The notes: generated from the letters alone by a model not told the origin. A stretch of DNA of 64,000 nucleotides from Gaeumannomyces sp. JS-464 (GCA_002197995.1 NGZR01000004.1:1674001-1738000); one strand, 5' to 3'; numbered from the stretch's first letter, positions 46,730 through 60,017 are shown. Made by a program: numbers and translations.

Positions 46730-49700
46730 AGCACGAAAGGTATAAGCTTTAACGCATTTTTTTAAAACCACGAAAGCTTTTAATTAGCGTACGACGAAAA
46801 CGATTTAAAAAAAACGACGCCGATATTAAAAGTCTTTTAATGCAATACTTATAAAACCATACGTACTTTTATCGTACAATTAGCGAAAATGTTTATCGAA
46901 TTAGCGCGTGCGAACTATTTAACTAGTTCGTGCTATATAACTAATATAGTATAACGTATTAAAAAAAACTTTGGGATATAAACGTTATATAAGTTTTTAC
47001 AGTTGGGAAATGCCAAATAAAAGCGTACTTAAAAAAAAACCCTTGTGCGGAAATCGATTAAACATTTGGATTAACCGAAGTTCGTTTTGAAAGTAACTAA
47101 ATCGAAATATCAATTAGTACGATGCGGATAAAAAACCAACTAAAAACGGTTACGTACTATATCCTAAATTCTTAAACACCGTTTTTTTGCTTATATAATG
47201 CCGATAAGCTAAAATGTTATTTTAACAATATGGAAAATACCATCGTACGATTTAATGGAATAACTATTCCCGTTATACGGAAATAAGGACACCTTTTTTT
47301 AACATTAGTTGTACGAAATCCGCAACCTTTTTTACGGAGTTAAAGCTAAAAAGGCTGTATTAAAAATTCGAATACCTTTACACAAAACGCTTTTATCGTT
47401 TACTAAAAAAAGCCGGCTATTAAAATATACAAAAGGAAATTTTAAAAAGAATTAGCAAAATTTATTACCATTGCTAAACGTACAACCCTGCCTTTTAACG
47501 ATTTAAATTTAGCATTAAGGATAATTGCGAGTTTAATTACGAAATAATGGTAAATATCGTACATTTAAAAGGAAAAAACGCATTGCACGTTATCGATATA
47601 ACAACTTTTTTTTTAACGGCTACCTTTGTACGATAAATGTTAGTTAAGGAAATATGGAACGCATTTTATCGATGCTGGATTTACGTATATTAAAACTACC
47701 GGATTACATTTCGCATAACCCCGGCATTAACTTTTCCTTCGAAAAATTCCGTAATTAAGCTAAAATTATAGGAATATCGTATAAAGAAATGCTAATAAAA
47801 GCATATTAGGCATTAGGTAAACTCGAACGAACACCCGTACCATTTAAAGGAGCGTACAACATTTTTAAAAACGAATTTAAACATTATATAAACGACGAAA
47901 TATTGCTTTAAATGGCAGTTAAAGTATTAAACGATATAGCCGAATTCGACGGACTTGTTTTAACCTTTTTCGTTTTTGGTGCATATTTACGCATTAATTA
48001 AAACTTTCCCCTTTTTTGGATATTTTATAACGAGTAAAAGCAGTTCGAAAAACGATAAAAATGCTTCGAAAGATTTGTACGAAAGTTAACGTAAATAAAG
48101 CTTTTAACACATATAACGAACTTCGTACGAAGGAATTATTAAAACTGCTGCTCGAAAGCGAAGTTATGGTTTAAAAGGAGAAAAAGGGATAAAAAGAACC
48201 GTACGTTTTGCAAATAATAAACCACGCTAATATTACCGTTATAACGAAAAGCGAACTTAAAACTTTTAAGTTAACGCAAGCTAAACCGTATAATCGCGAC
48301 TTAAAAAAACAGGAAAATTAATAAACCTTATCGCACGAACCCGGAAAATAATAAAATATTATCGTTATCCTTAATTAAACCGCTTTTTTTTTAAAAAAAA
48401 AGCAAAAAGCGCCCACGTAAAAACGCTTAACTAAAAGCATTTTTAACGGCTAAAAAAAAGGAAATTAGGAGTTAGTATTAATGCTTTATGCGGATGGCAA
48501 AATTATTACCCCTAAAAAAACCGTTCGAAAAATTTAACGCTATAAAAATTAACAGCTTAATTGCACGCGGCATTATACGCATTATTTCGTACGACCCAAT
48601 TTTGCATTAACATTTTCGTATATGGAACATAAAGTTCGTGCAAAAGGTAAAAAGCAAAATAATAAGCTATTTATACGAAAAATTAAAGCTAATTATATAA
48701 AGTTATAATAATCGAAAAAAGGAAGAATTGTTTACTTAAACACCGACAATTTAAAAGATAAGCTAGCGCTTTATCTTTGCATTTAAACCAATTTTAACAT
48801 AATATACGAAGCATCGTGCGAAACTAAAAATATTACTTAAGCTTATATCCAATTTAAAAATAAACTAGTTTAAATTATTATCGCACGATGACTTAAGGAA
48901 ATTGGAGCGAAATACCCGGCAAACTTGGTTTTTTAAATTTAAAAACCATTGTACGAAGTGGCGAAATTTGGGACGAATAAATGGAAAACATACTATGCTT
49001 ATTATAAAAAAGCGTTAAAAATAACGGTTTTTTTGTACGACTTTTATTTTATATTTATAACGATAAAACCGCACGAATTTAAAATTAAAAGCATGCAAAC
49101 GGACGATAGTTTTAGCTTTATAACATTTGCTTTTTTACAATTGGAAAAAGAAAAATTACACGAAAGTAAGTTTTAAACAAAGCCGCAATCCTTTTTTTCG
49201 CACGATAAACTTTTAAAGTTTAACAAATGTAAAATTTAACTTTAAAGAAAAAATATTATTATTAAGCAAAAAGGATAACTCGTATAATTCCAACTAGTTA
49301 ACTTAAACGCTTTAAACGTAATATAGCAATATATTGCTTAACGCGCACGATGCGCATATGTAATAACCATTTAACTAAAAGTAACGTACGACTTTTTAAT
49401 TGCTGCTTAAGTAAGCACTTTAAATAAAAACGATATCGCTAATTTAAATAAACGACTTTAATGGCAAATGGATAACGCATACCGTGGATTTACTTACTTA
49501 CTTTTAAATTTTAATCGTACAAAGCTGTTTATTTTTACGGACGGATTATTCGCTAATAATAAAAACCTAATATTACAATTTAAGTTCCTAATCGTTTTAA
49601 CAAAAGAAATAAACCGTACAAAAACAACTTTTTTTTATAAGGAAATATTTTGCATTAGTTATCGACCAAATGCAAACAAATTATACGAAGCGTTTTAGCA

Positions 49701-50072
49701 AACGAATTATACGGGATAATAATTAGTTTTAATAATAAATTTGCATTAAATACAACGTTAAAACAAATTACATTTGTTTTAAATGCCGTACGAATTTTAA
49801 CTATCGTTTGCATAAATTTAAAGTTATTATACAAATGTTTAATTAAATTGGGAAATATAACGGAGAAAAAATTAATAATTAATATTATATTATTTCGAAA
49901 ATCGTACGAAAAGCGAGAAATTTCGGAAATCCGCTGGATTAACGGACGAAATAACCCAGTTAACGCTTTAATAAAAAAAAAGCTAAACGATGCTTTATTA
50001 ACCTTAGTTTTAACAAATCGTATAACGATTAAAGTAAAAGCGTATATTAAGCGGAGCGAAAAAGGAAAAAAG
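46730..50072 (+). mobile_element. Ty1/Copia pol remnant (Copia-1), 3' end cut at the CRESS array
   Basis: Strongly RIP-mutated. Landmarks in order: a pre-integrase region (about 47220-47540, NTIVRFNGITIPVIRK; RFYRLLKKAGY-like); an integrase core (CEFNYEIMVNIVHLKGKNAL at about 47520; WNAFYRCWIYVYI at about 47650); RT (INSLIARGIIRIISYDPILH at about 48545; the box MQTDDS at 49093-49107); and RNase H (KLFIFTDGLFANNKNLI at 49510; EKREISEIRWINGRNNP at about 49910). The Copia order integrase-RT-RNase H is clear. No LTR is identified; the left part (46730-47200) may be eroded gag. The end abuts the CRESS unit at 50072/50073. Confidence 0.8.
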
Positions 50073-50137
50073 TAATATTAAATTAGCCTTAATGTTCGCG
50101 CGGTGTTAAAAAAGCTTAAAAAAGGCAAAACACCGCG
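50073..50137 (+). promoter_or_regulatory. Origin-like region of CRESS unit 1
   Basis: TAATATTAA at 50073-50081 resembles the rolling-circle nick-site nonanucleotide of gemini- and genomoviruses. CGCGGTGTT (50099-50107) and its inverse AACACCGCG (50129-50137) follow as a 9-bp stem with a 21-nt loop. The upstream inverted copy found in unit 2 is missing here, because the unit begins at the nonanucleotide. Confidence 0.65.
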
Positions 50138-50442
50138 TTTCGATTTCCAACTAGTGTTTTAAGCAGCAAGTAACAAGCAATAATATGTTTTCCCCTTTTT
50201 AACTTTTCCAAGCGTCGTCCCCTCCCTTTTTTTCTTTTTTGCAATTATTACTATTGTTCGTACTATAAACGGTTTTCGATAACTAATAACATAACGCACA
50301 AATAATCCCGCTATTACTCGGTCCACTTTTTCCATTTTCCGTAAATTATTCCACTTCCTCGCTTGTGCAAAACGAAGCACTAACATTACCACTAAGCTAA
50401 TAGTTAAACGATTTGCAAGTCGTCGATCCCTGCGTCGATAAC

Positions 50443-51696
50443 ATACCATTCCGACTAGCGTCGAAGTTCGTTTTTCTAACGTACTCGAAGTGCACTTTCG
50501 AACCTGAAAAGTTAATCCAAAAGATAAAAAAGTTCAGCTTTTTCGATTATTACGCAGTTAAAAAGCGCTATAAGGACGGCACCCCGCATTACCACGTTAT
50601 TAGCAATTGGGATAAAAAAAAACATTAAAAACCCTAAGCATTTCGACATTAAAAAGTTCCACTTAAACATCGGGCGTATTAAGCAGCCGTTAATTGCTTA
50701 AAAATATTTTTATAAAAGAAAAGGCCAGTTAAAATACGTCGGCGGCATAATGGCTAAACTAAAAGGGTTGCGCAAAAACTTTAAGGCAAACTTTTAGTTT
50801 ACGGCTGTAAAAACATCCAATTGTACGGATTTTTTTTCCCGGTTTCGCGAAAAGGCTCCCCGCGAATTAATTTTGCATTACTTAAATGTAAAAGCCTACG
50901 CCGATAATACATTCCACATATTAATCCCGGAATATATTGGTTTAATATTGGACGGCGTATAAAACTTTTTTATAAAAATTACTAAATAAATGTAAAAACA
51001 CTTGCGAAAAAAATAAAGTACGCTATAACCCCCCCCCCCCCCCACCCCCCCCCCCCTACCTCCCCCTTTCGCTTATCCTTCGCTACGGGACCTTTTAAAA
51101 GGTAAAAACCCAGTTTTGACCGGTTAGTGGTGTTTTGCTAGGTCCGGTTTAAAGCTTAAACCCCCCACCCTAAAAAGGCCCCCGGGAGGCCCCTCGCTAA
51201 ACCTTTTATACATATAGCTAATTTTATTTATAAAACAACCCAAATTACTATGTTTATACGGCGTAATAAAACTGTTTAAAACAGTATGGGTTAAAAGTTT
51301 AAGCTTATATAGCTATATAAACGGGTGTTAAAATACCTCGCTATTTAATAATATTAAAAAATATTTGGTAATCGACAACGTGCTATTAAGTAATAGGGAT
51401 ATGTTTAAGCATTATAAGCAAATGCTAAAATGCTAAAGCAATTTTTTAATAACCGATAAGTACTTTAAAAAGGTGCATTTCGAAAGCTAAAAATTGTTTT
51501 GCATTTATTTAGCAAACGAAAACCCACGTGGGTATAATAAGGTAAACGCTACGTAATTAAACGGAAATTATATGTTTATGCAAATGCATAAACCATTGTT
51601 TATAAAAGCAAAGCTATATAGTACGCCAAATTTAAAAGTGGAAACGTTAAAAGCGTTTGTAAAACAGTTAAACGAGGAAAACGATAGTTTTTTTTA
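50443..51696 (+). pseudogene. CRESS-type Rep, copy 1 (HUH endonuclease + SF3 helicase)
   Basis: The presumed start codon is now ATA (50443). Endonuclease landmarks: motif I FLTYSKC (50473-50493), motif II HYHV (50587-50598), the GRS-like HFDIKKFHLNI (about 50638-50670) and motif III YFYK (about 50705-50716). Helicase landmarks: a Walker-A-like segment ending KTVW (about 51270) and Walker B YLVIDNV (51362-51382), then MFKHYKQML, DKYFKK and IYLANENPR (to about 51530). Length to the stop at 51694-51696 is about 418 codons, somewhat long for the family. An extra A in a nine-A run (about 50613-50621) breaks the frame relative to copy 2, a C-rich expansion lies at 51029-51056, and there are several stops. 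Rep proteins nick the origin and unwind DNA in rolling-circle replication. Confidence 0.82.
51029..51056 (+). repeat. C-rich homopolymer expansion between Rep domains, copy 1
   Basis: Fifteen or more C residues interrupted by one A. The equivalent site in copy 2 (about 61918-61923) has only a short C run, so the expansion is specific to this copy. Confidence 0.85.
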
Positions 51697-51737
51697 ATTA
51701 ATTAACTTGTTTTAGCTGCTGCTAATACAAAGTAAAA

Positions 51738-52330
51738 CTAATGTCCCGCACTTTTAATGCCGGCAAAAAGCGCTTATTCGCGTTTAAAATAATCGTAAAC
51801 GCTTTAAAAGTTAAAAAACTCGGCCGAAAGGAAAATTCCGCTTTAGGAAAACGAAAATTAACATTTACATTTATGCTAAAACGATTAGCAAAACGAATAA
51901 TAGCGACCTTTTACCTTTTAATTGTAAAAAACGGGATATAAAACAAAACAAGGAAATAAATATTATACCGAACTTTTAACGGTATTCGCCGATAAAAACC
52001 GTTTAAACTTATCCTAAAATACTTAACCTTTTAAATTAAAAAAACCCAAACTAAAATAGGACGAAATTAAAATGAATTTCGCATATTAAAATGTTAAACC
52101 TAATTTAATAAAATACGAAACCGGCGTTGCAAATCGATGGATTGGAAAAAAGTGGACCGAATATCCGACGAAAAAAAAAGGTTCCTAAATTTATTAAAAT
52201 AACGATCGGCGGTAAATAAAACCCGCGTTAATTCGAAATCCACGGGATTAAAAACCGCATTATTTAACTTAAATGCGATATTTCGCACGTTATTAAAAAA
52301 ATTGGCATAATGCTAAACATTAGCTGAAAA
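51738..52330 (+). other. Second conserved block of CRESS unit, possible ORF of unknown function
   Basis: Downstream of Rep, the same sequence recurs in unit 2 at about 62720-63310. The longest open part is 51741-51941 (66 codons, very Lys-rich: FNAGKKRLFAFKIIVNALKV). Stops interrupt it afterwards. No capsid or other viral motif is recognised. Whether it encoded a protein, and on which strand, is unresolved. Confidence 0.35.
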
Positions 52331-52455
52331 ATTCGTAATAAACCGAAAAGTAATAACCCGCATATTGCAAAACTGTAAAACATAAATAAATATATTAATT
52401 TTAATACTTTTATATACTACCGTATTTATATTAAACCTACGATTAATACTTCGGT

Positions 52456-52690
52456 TGTTAATCCACGTAATTTAGCGCGTGCATCCAAAAAAAGCCCACG
52501 CCTCGTAAAGCCGCAAGCCTACGGGCCGTGCGCTCCCACGAGCTTACAAAAGGGAATTTTGTAATCCCTTTCCTGTAATTAAATTCTTACATAGATATGC
52601 ATTACTACAAACACCAGTACCAAATTTATAAATCTTTGTTATATCCTTTTGGAAATTTTCGTGCCTATAAAAGTAACATTCCTACCAATA
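52456..52690 (+). repeat. 5' LTR of Copia-2
   Basis: Pairs over its full 235 bp with 59783-60017, differing mostly by C/T and G/A. Contains a small AAGGGA...TCCCTT palindrome at about 52551-52570. Confidence 0.88.
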
Positions 52691-53015
52691 CTAATTAGTG
52701 TTGCTTAAAAAAGCAACACAAATAGCAAGGTAAAGGATTTAAACGTTTAATACCTTTTTCGAAAAAGCGATTAGGTTAACGTAAAAGTTTAAAAGTAAAG
52801 AAATCGAATTCCACTGCTCGGTAACGCGTTATACGGGAGTTAATTACGCATTAAAAGCACCTTTTTATTGCAAGCGATTGGACCTTTATTTATGAGATTT
52901 GAACAAACGTAAAAAGGGCGTTACGTGATCCTTTTAAGCACTTTCCTGCGTTAAGCGACTGGATTTTTAAATCGATTACCCAAACGATATCGCTCGTTAC
53001 CCCCCCATTAACAAC

Positions 53016-54900
53016 ATGTCCGATTCCCCGGAATAACAAACGGCAAAAGAGCTTAGCAATAAGCAAAAAATGATTATAAAAAGCGCATTAGTAATATTCG
53101 ACCTCCTTAAATCCCTCGCAAAGAACATCGACATGCCTTTTTTATTAAATCTATTATACAATTTCGAAGGATTACCAAACCAGGCTTCCATCGCTCGCTG
53201 GAACGTATGGATGCTTAAAATATTGCTTTTTTACAGTAACACATATAGCGACAATTTTTTAAGCGACGTATTCGAAAATTACGCGGGGTGGGAAGTAAAA
53301 CATTTCGACGACCTCGATTTACGGATTACCCGCGTTTTTAAAAAGCATTTAAAAGATTATAAAATCCCCGTACCCGGTTTACCAAAAGGAAAGCTTAGCG
53401 AAAGGATTATGCAAGTTATGCGATGGGAGTTAATCCTTAAAATAACAACTTTTACCATAGGATTACACTTTTTTGCTTTCCAAAATCGTATAACCCTTTT
53501 AAAGGCCAATCCCCCGATTACTGTTATAAATGCCTTTAAAATAATGCGACCCGCCATTTCGTTAGCGAAGCCTACCGCCGAGCAATAAACTAGCGGAAAT
53601 GAGATTTAAAGATCGTTAAAACGTTAAACCAGGGCTTTATTTCGTTTTTATCGAAACTTTTTTACCCTTTTTATGGATAAAGTCCTAAAGCCTTCCATTC
53701 TTTTTTTTATTAAAAATTACCGTTTTTAAAAGCGTACCGATTTTTTAAGCAATTAAACCACCGCTTTTATACCCCTTGCAACCCCCTTTCCTACCCGAAA
53801 CCGCACCGATCCCTAAGGCAACCAATTTTTAGCTTTAACGAACATTTAACCCACGCATATATAAGGGTTTTATTATAAGCAGTATATAAAGTAAAGGGAT
53901 CGTGGAAAAACCATTTAACCGATCGATAGATTACAGGATATGGAAATATTACGTCCTCGATATAAAACCCCGGCGTTTGCGAAGTTATTATACAAATAAC
54001 TTCTTTTTAAAAAAGTGCTTAACGCCGCCGTCGATAGGAGCTTAATAAAAGCATTTTAAAGCGCGTGGGATAAAAAGTACAGCTATTCCGGTAATTTATA
54101 CGATATTTTAAACGATAAGATTTTGTTTTTCGCAACCATATACGAAACCCTCGAAATACCCCTTTTATAGCTCCATGCGATTTTTCCTTAAGCATTTTAA
54201 AGCAAAGCAAAGCAATGGTATACCCGGTATATCGGGTATAGCTTTACTTTCCGAAAGATTTATATAATTCTTAAAGCGCATTTCGATACCGAGGTTAACC
54301 GATTACTGTACTATATAAATTAAAGCTCGATTACTTTCCAAATAATCCGTTTAAAAATCGTTAACGTAAATAAATCCAATATGGAGGTTTTGCAAGCTTT
54401 TTTAAATAAGTTGCAAAATTGCTAACGCGCTTTCGGACCTTTTTATTAAAACGAAAACCAGCTAATTGCGAGCATTTTAAAAGTAATCCAAAACGTGTCG
54501 AAGTTTAAAACCGTTTTTATAAATCCCAATAGGACTTTTAAAAGCCTATTTTCCCAGTTTAAAAGCAAAATGCGAGTGGAAAAAAACGCACGACCCCCCG
54601 GCATTTATTTTATAAAACGGAAAATTAAAAATTATAAAGATTGTAAAAAGGATAATAAAAGTTAAAACCAAGCATATAAACCCAAATCCTTTTAACTAAG
54701 CCCCCGTTTACGCCCATATATACGCGGTTGTTGGATTTGCAAAAAGCCGGATTGCAAATCGACACGCCACTTTTTTAAAGAATAACGACAATTTAAAAAG
54801 CAGTGGAAAGCATAAAAAAAGGCAAAAAACAAACCACGCAAAGGGTATACCTAATTCCTCGTATTAATGGAGCCCGAAAGCACCGATAAGGAGGAATAGC
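53016..54900 (+). pseudogene. Copia-2 Gag
   Basis: Starts MSDSPE then TAA (former CAA) then QTAKELSNKQK, continuing open as a 172-codon stretch at 53070-53588 (NLLYNFEGLPNQASIARWNV). A zinc-knuckle-like CWICKKPDCKSTRH at 54729-54770 is the C-X2-C-X5-C-X4-H type found in fungal Copia Gags. Gag forms the particle and packages RNA. Stops and frame changes after 53590 inactivate it. Confidence 0.7.
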
Positions 54901-55269
54901 TATCCTTTAATTTTAATAATTAAAAAATTAATGAAAAGGAGGATTATAAGAGCAGTTACTTTATAACCTCCGTTACGGCCGCGTATTTAATTAAAAAGGC
55001 TTTTACTTACCGCATTTATAAGCGTTAGGATGCGAGATTTGGCAAGCTTTACTTTTATGTTTTTACGGATTAAGTATTGGTTTAATATAAAATTTAAAGT
55101 ATTAAGTAATGGTAAGGGATTTTTCCGGATATAAGTATAGCAATAACCTTTACGGCCGGAAAGGATTAAGTTTACGCATTTTAACGTTATAAGCCAAATC
55201 TCGTCGTTAATATAAACGGGCATAAAAAACGCGTAATTTTCGGATTAGGAAAAGCTGTTTCCAGCATCG

Positions 55270-58200
55270 GAAAAATCACTGTTCCGATTTCGATCGGCCA
55301 AATCACGTTTTTCGTGGTTCCAACTTCGACCTTTTTTCTACTGTGCTTTGCAAATATAAATGCATTACACGTTTACTTAAATAACACGCGCAATAAGCTT
55401 ATAAAAAACGACGGTACGCGCGTCCCGATTATAAAAAGGCACGGCCACCCCTGGTTTTTTTTCGACAACGTTACCCACGTTACGACGGTAATTAGTTTTA
55501 TAACGAAAATAAAAATCGCGGAAGCAGTTTTCCTTACGAAAGCTAAGCTAAAGCGTATGTATAAGCGCTTTAGGCACCCATTTGTTAATAAATTTTGGAA
55601 CGTTTTAAAGCGTGCAAAGCATAAAGCTAATCGTAACGCTTTCGCAATAATTAACCGAATGTGCCATTTTTGTTAAAAAAAGGGTTTTGCATTATAACGC
55701 TTTCGATTTAAATTTTAAAACGATATTAACTTTAATTACGAAATAATTATAAACGTGTTTTATATCGATTACAAACCAGTTTTTTACGTAATCGATACGA
55801 GCATAACTTTTAATATTGCAGCGCTTTTTAAAAATATATCGGTAAAAAAAACGTGGGAAGCTTTTAAACGGTGCTGGATCGACGTTTATTTAAAGCCCTT
55901 TAACGTAATTTTTTACGATACCGGTATTAACTTCGCCGCGAGCGAATTTTAAACGAAAGCAAAGCTTTTTAGGATTATTTGTAAGCAGGTCCTAATCGAA
56001 GCGCATTAGTTTATTAGCAAGATTAAAAGATATTACGCTTTTTTACGACGGGCTTTTAATATTATTCGATAAAAGTGCTTAACTATGCACCTCGAATCGG
56101 TGCTTTAAGGAGCAGTAAAAGCCGTAAACGATACGGCCGGCCCCGACGGACTTATCTTTACATTGCTCGTTTTTAAAGCAATGCTTTAAATTAATAACGA
56201 ATCGCTACCTTTATAAACCCAGGTATAAAAAGCCGCTGCAATTAGGAAAGCTATGGCAAAAATCCGGATTTTACACGATAAGCGACGTATGTAAAAAGCA
56301 TTAGCTGCACGTAACGGACCGAACATAAAACGGGTGTTTCCGAGCTTTTTAGCTTTAAAAAGCGAGGTTTTGGTATTCCGGGAAAAGGACGAATGGTAAG
56401 GCCCGTATAAGGTTTTATCCATAATAAATACGTTAATTACGGTGGAAACGATTAACGGTAACGCGACTTTTAAAAGCACGGTGGTTAAACCCTATTATAA
56501 AGCAAAAGAACTTATTATGCAAAAATCCGAAAAGCAGCCAGCACTTTTTAAGTACTTTAAACCCGAACAGCCAAAACGCCGAGGGAAACCCCCGAAAAAA
56601 AAGGCCGTAAAACAGCAAAATAAAAAGCTTTAAAATTAAACAGCCATTTTGTTTAAAATTACGGTATTACTTAAAATCCTTAACAAATAAAGTCGCTTTT
56701 ATAAAAACGCATAACTAATAGTTATAGTAAAATAAAGCTTTCGGCAAGCGTATACGACGTTTTTAAGCGTTAAAAAGCACTAATCCTACCAGTTAGCGAT
56801 CCGATTTAAATAAAAAGGCAAAATTACAGCTCCCGGTCCACCATTTAAACAGTTAACTTAATAAAAACTGGACGCATTTATCGGCGTTAAAATGATTAAG
56901 CCGATTACTAGTAAAACATTTAACGGAACTACGATTTTTGGATTACGAATTGTAAACGAGGTAAAAGGGCAAACCTTAAAGCCTTTTAAAAAATCGAAAT
57001 TCGTGGCTATAGGATATAACGACGAGGAAAAACATAATATTTTTACGCAATTTCCCACAATTATAAAATGCAGCTAACGATTAATCCTAGCGATCGTATT
57101 ATCGCTTACGCTTATAAAGTTTAGTTTAAAATTCGAAATATTAGCTAAACGTATACCCAATTGGAATTAAAACTATAAAAAACGTTTTCCTGCGCTTATT
57201 TAAAGAGTTATTAACATGGGTTAAACCGGGCACGTTATTTAAAATAATTAAGCCTTTTTACGGGATCGCGGAATTAGGTTTGCATTGGTTCGTTATTTAT
57301 TAAAAGCATTATAAAAAGCGTTTAAATTGCCAAACGTCGAGCTACGATCCTTATTTGCTTATTTCGGAAAGCGGATAAAGCTTTAGGATCGTAGGCATGC
57401 AAATAAACGATACCTTAAATTTTAAAAATCCGGACTTTTTAATAAAGGAAAAATTAGCGATCCAAGAAGTAAGCTTTCGTGCAAACCGAAATCGATTTTT
57501 AAGCCGGGAAACGAAACCGATTTTAACGGGTGCAAAATTTTAATAGGAAATTATAAGCTCGAAATTTAACAAAAAAAACAAGGTAAAAAGCTCGAGCTAA
57601 TAAAAACCGATTTAAAAAGCTTAAGCTATAAATATATCGTTTAAAAAGCTCGAAGCGCATATATTAATTCCATATGCTAACCGGAAGCCGCATTCGATTA
57701 TTTCGTAACGGCGCAAGCTAAAAACCCGGGATAAAAGGACGTGGTTAAGCTAAATAAAAAATTAAATAGCAAATTAATAACGCTTAAAAAGGGTTAAAAT
57801 ACGTTCCATTGGATTTAAAAAAAACCAACCTTTACGTTTTCGTAAACGGATTATTCGCAAATAATCCAAACCTAAATTTACAAATCGGGTTTGTAATTGT
57901 ATTAGGCAATAAAAAATCCGACGATTAAAAAACCAGCTTTTAATTAATCGGGAATATTTTGCATTGGACGTTAATTAAATGCAAAAGGGTTATAAAAAGC
58001 GTTTTCGCAAGTAAAATTTACGAAATGGTTAGCGGGTTTAATGCAACCTACGTTTTTAATTTAACGCTCGTAACGATTTTTAAAAAGCTAAATTAAAAAG
58101 CTTTAAAATTAATAATTTATACCGATAGCTTTTCGCTGTATTAATGCTTCGTATAATTGGGCATAATAGCGGAAAAAAGGCTTATAATTAATATTATAGC

Positions 58201-58420
58201 ATTTAAAAAATCCTACGAAAGCCGCGAAATTAACGAAATCCGTTAAATCGCAGGATTAAATAATCCGGCAAACGCGATAATTAAAAATTAACTAAATAAG
58301 GTTTTAAAAGATTTGGTTATAAGCAATACGATAACGGTACGAATTAAAAGTTAGGTAAAGCGCGAAAAAAATAATAAAAAAAAGCGAAAAAAGGCGGTTA
58401 AAATCGATTTGTTATAACTT
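55270..58420 (+). pseudogene. Copia-2 Pol (protease, integrase, RT, RNase H)
   Basis: Protease-end and pre-integrase region: ANINALHVYLNNTRNKLI and VPIIKRHGHPWF (55350-55460). Integrase: YKPVFYVIDTSITFNIAALF and WEAFKRCWIDVYLKPFNVIF (55770-55920). The integrase C-terminal basic tail is at 56442-56633 (RRGKPPKKKAV). RT begins TTIFGLRIVNEVKG (56930) and ends near 57600, followed by an RNase H region with VNGLFANNPNLN-like residues (about 57840) and EINEIR (about 58225). The order matches Copia-1. TAA stops interrupt all domains. Confidence 0.75.
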
Positions 58421-58429
58421 AAAAATGGC

Positions 58430-59782
58430 TAACGATGTGATTAAAAAAAACGAAATTACTAAAACGCCAAAACAACCGGAAAACGATCCCACGAACGATT
58501 ATTTTAAGCTTTAGGAAAAACTTCCACTATTGCCGGACATATTACCAGCTTATTTGTTAATATTACTAGCACTTTTATCCTTTTTTCCCTTTTTAACCAT
58601 CTTTTCGTTTTTATCCTCGTTATTATTAAAAGCTTTAAATAGGCTGTCTTTTGCTTTTAAAAACGCCGTATCGAATATACGCTAAGCGGCAACGCGGCCC
58701 GCCGTTTTCCGATTAGCAGCATTTTTTAATAAAATTAGCGTTAACTTTACCGGCTTATTCCTCTTTTTAAAAAGGATTATGCATTTAATAGTAATGCGCC
58801 ATTTCGCGAAATCCTAAAAATAGCGAAAGCACGGTTAACAAAGCACGAAAACAGCCAAATAAAAAATTAGCTATTATATTTTGTTAATAGTAGTTTTACG
58901 AAAGTATTTAATTATAAACTTTTTGGTTAAAACTATTGCGATTTTAAAATTACCGGTCGTTAGCGCAAAAAATTAACAAATTAAAGCTTAAAAGATTACT
59001 TACACCGGTGCACGAATAATAAAAGCATAGGATTAGTAACGGTTGCCGACCGGCTCGGTGTTAAAGCACCTAATTTTATTAAATTTGCCGGCTAAAAGAA
59101 AGTTAAAGCAATTTAAGCATAAAAACGATTTTTGTTTGCCTTTTGCAAAGCGCGGCGAGTAAAGGATTTGCCTTTTCCCTTTTTAGCACGAGTTTTTTTA
59201 ACGCCATTATTTTAAAACCGTTTTAACGCTAACTTAACCTTTTTTAACGGATTTGCCTTTGTTAGCTCTTTTAAAACGAGTGGATATTATCGCGGTAATT
59301 AGTCGAATAGTAAAATAGTAAAGCAAAAATCGCAAGTAAGCAAACAAGCAGCGGGGATATCGATATTTATGGTTGTAAAAATTAAGTTCCAAAATTATAC
59401 GACGATTAAGGCCTACGGTTTTTAAATATCCCAAGCTTTTAAGTTATCCTTCGATTTGCTTTTTCCTATTACACCGATTAGCACGCACACGGCTTAATAA
59501 ATCTTTATTAAGTTTATATTATTGCTATTATGCGCATTTAATCCGGCATTACCTAATTTTACGAGCGTTTAACCAAACATTGCCCTACTTTTTATTATTC
59601 CTATTTACAATCCTTATTTACAATTTTTACCCGATATCCAGCATAATTCTTTTGCCTTTTTTTTCCTTTGGTTTTTAAAGCAGGTTACCAAATCCGGATT
59701 CCTTTATTATTAGTATTATAAAATTCCGGGATTTGGAAAACAAGCATTTACCGATGCACGCGTTTAAAGAAAGAATTGCCAG
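58430..59782. other. Copia-2 3' region, no clear gene
   Basis: AT-rich and stop-rich on both strands. A minus-strand stretch (about 59210-58960) reads LVLKREKANPLLAALCKRQT, then HRAGRQPLLIL, and could be a degraded antisense ORF, but I cannot assign it. Confidence 0.35.
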
Positions 59783-60017
59783 TGTTAATCCACGTAATTT
59801 AACGCGTGCATCCAAAAAAGGCCCACGCTTTATAAAGCCGCAAGCTTACGGGCCGTGCGCTCCCACGAGCTTATAAAAGGGGATTTTGTAATCCCCTTTT
59901 TATAACTAAATTCCTATATAAATATGCATTATTACAAACATTAATACCAGATTTATAAATTTTTGTTATATCCTTTTGGAAATTTCCGTGCTTACAAAAA
60001 TAACATTCCTACTAACA
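59783..60017 (+). repeat. 3' LTR of Copia-2
   Basis: 235 bp, TGTTAATCC to TACTAACA, followed by the target duplication ACGGT. Confidence 0.88.

Larger units (their letters stand above)
52456..60017 (+). mobile_element. Complete Ty1/Copia element (Copia-2) inserted in CRESS unit 1
   Basis: Identical-length 235-bp LTRs (52456-52690 and 59783-60017) begin TGTTA and end CCAATA / TAACA. The flanks are TCGGT (52451-52455) and ACGGT (60018-60022), a 5-bp duplication with one mismatch. The uninterrupted site in unit 2 reads ACGGC at 63436-63440. Internal order is gag, protease, integrase, RT, RNase H, all on + and RIP-damaged. About 1.35 kb of non-coding-looking sequence lies between RNase H and the 3' LTR. 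Confidence 0.88.

Noticed and set aside
46890..46945. Palindrome around CGAACTATTTAACTAGTTCG
   Set aside because: Short inverted repeat in AT-rich RIPped DNA with no second copy or functional context found.
50073..52455. Block A as the 3' LTR or 3' region of Copia-1
   Set aside because: The same block recurs at 60967 without Copia sequence on its left, contains a Rep gene, and is joined to block B in both units. An LTR would not encode Rep or be 2.4 kb with this structure.
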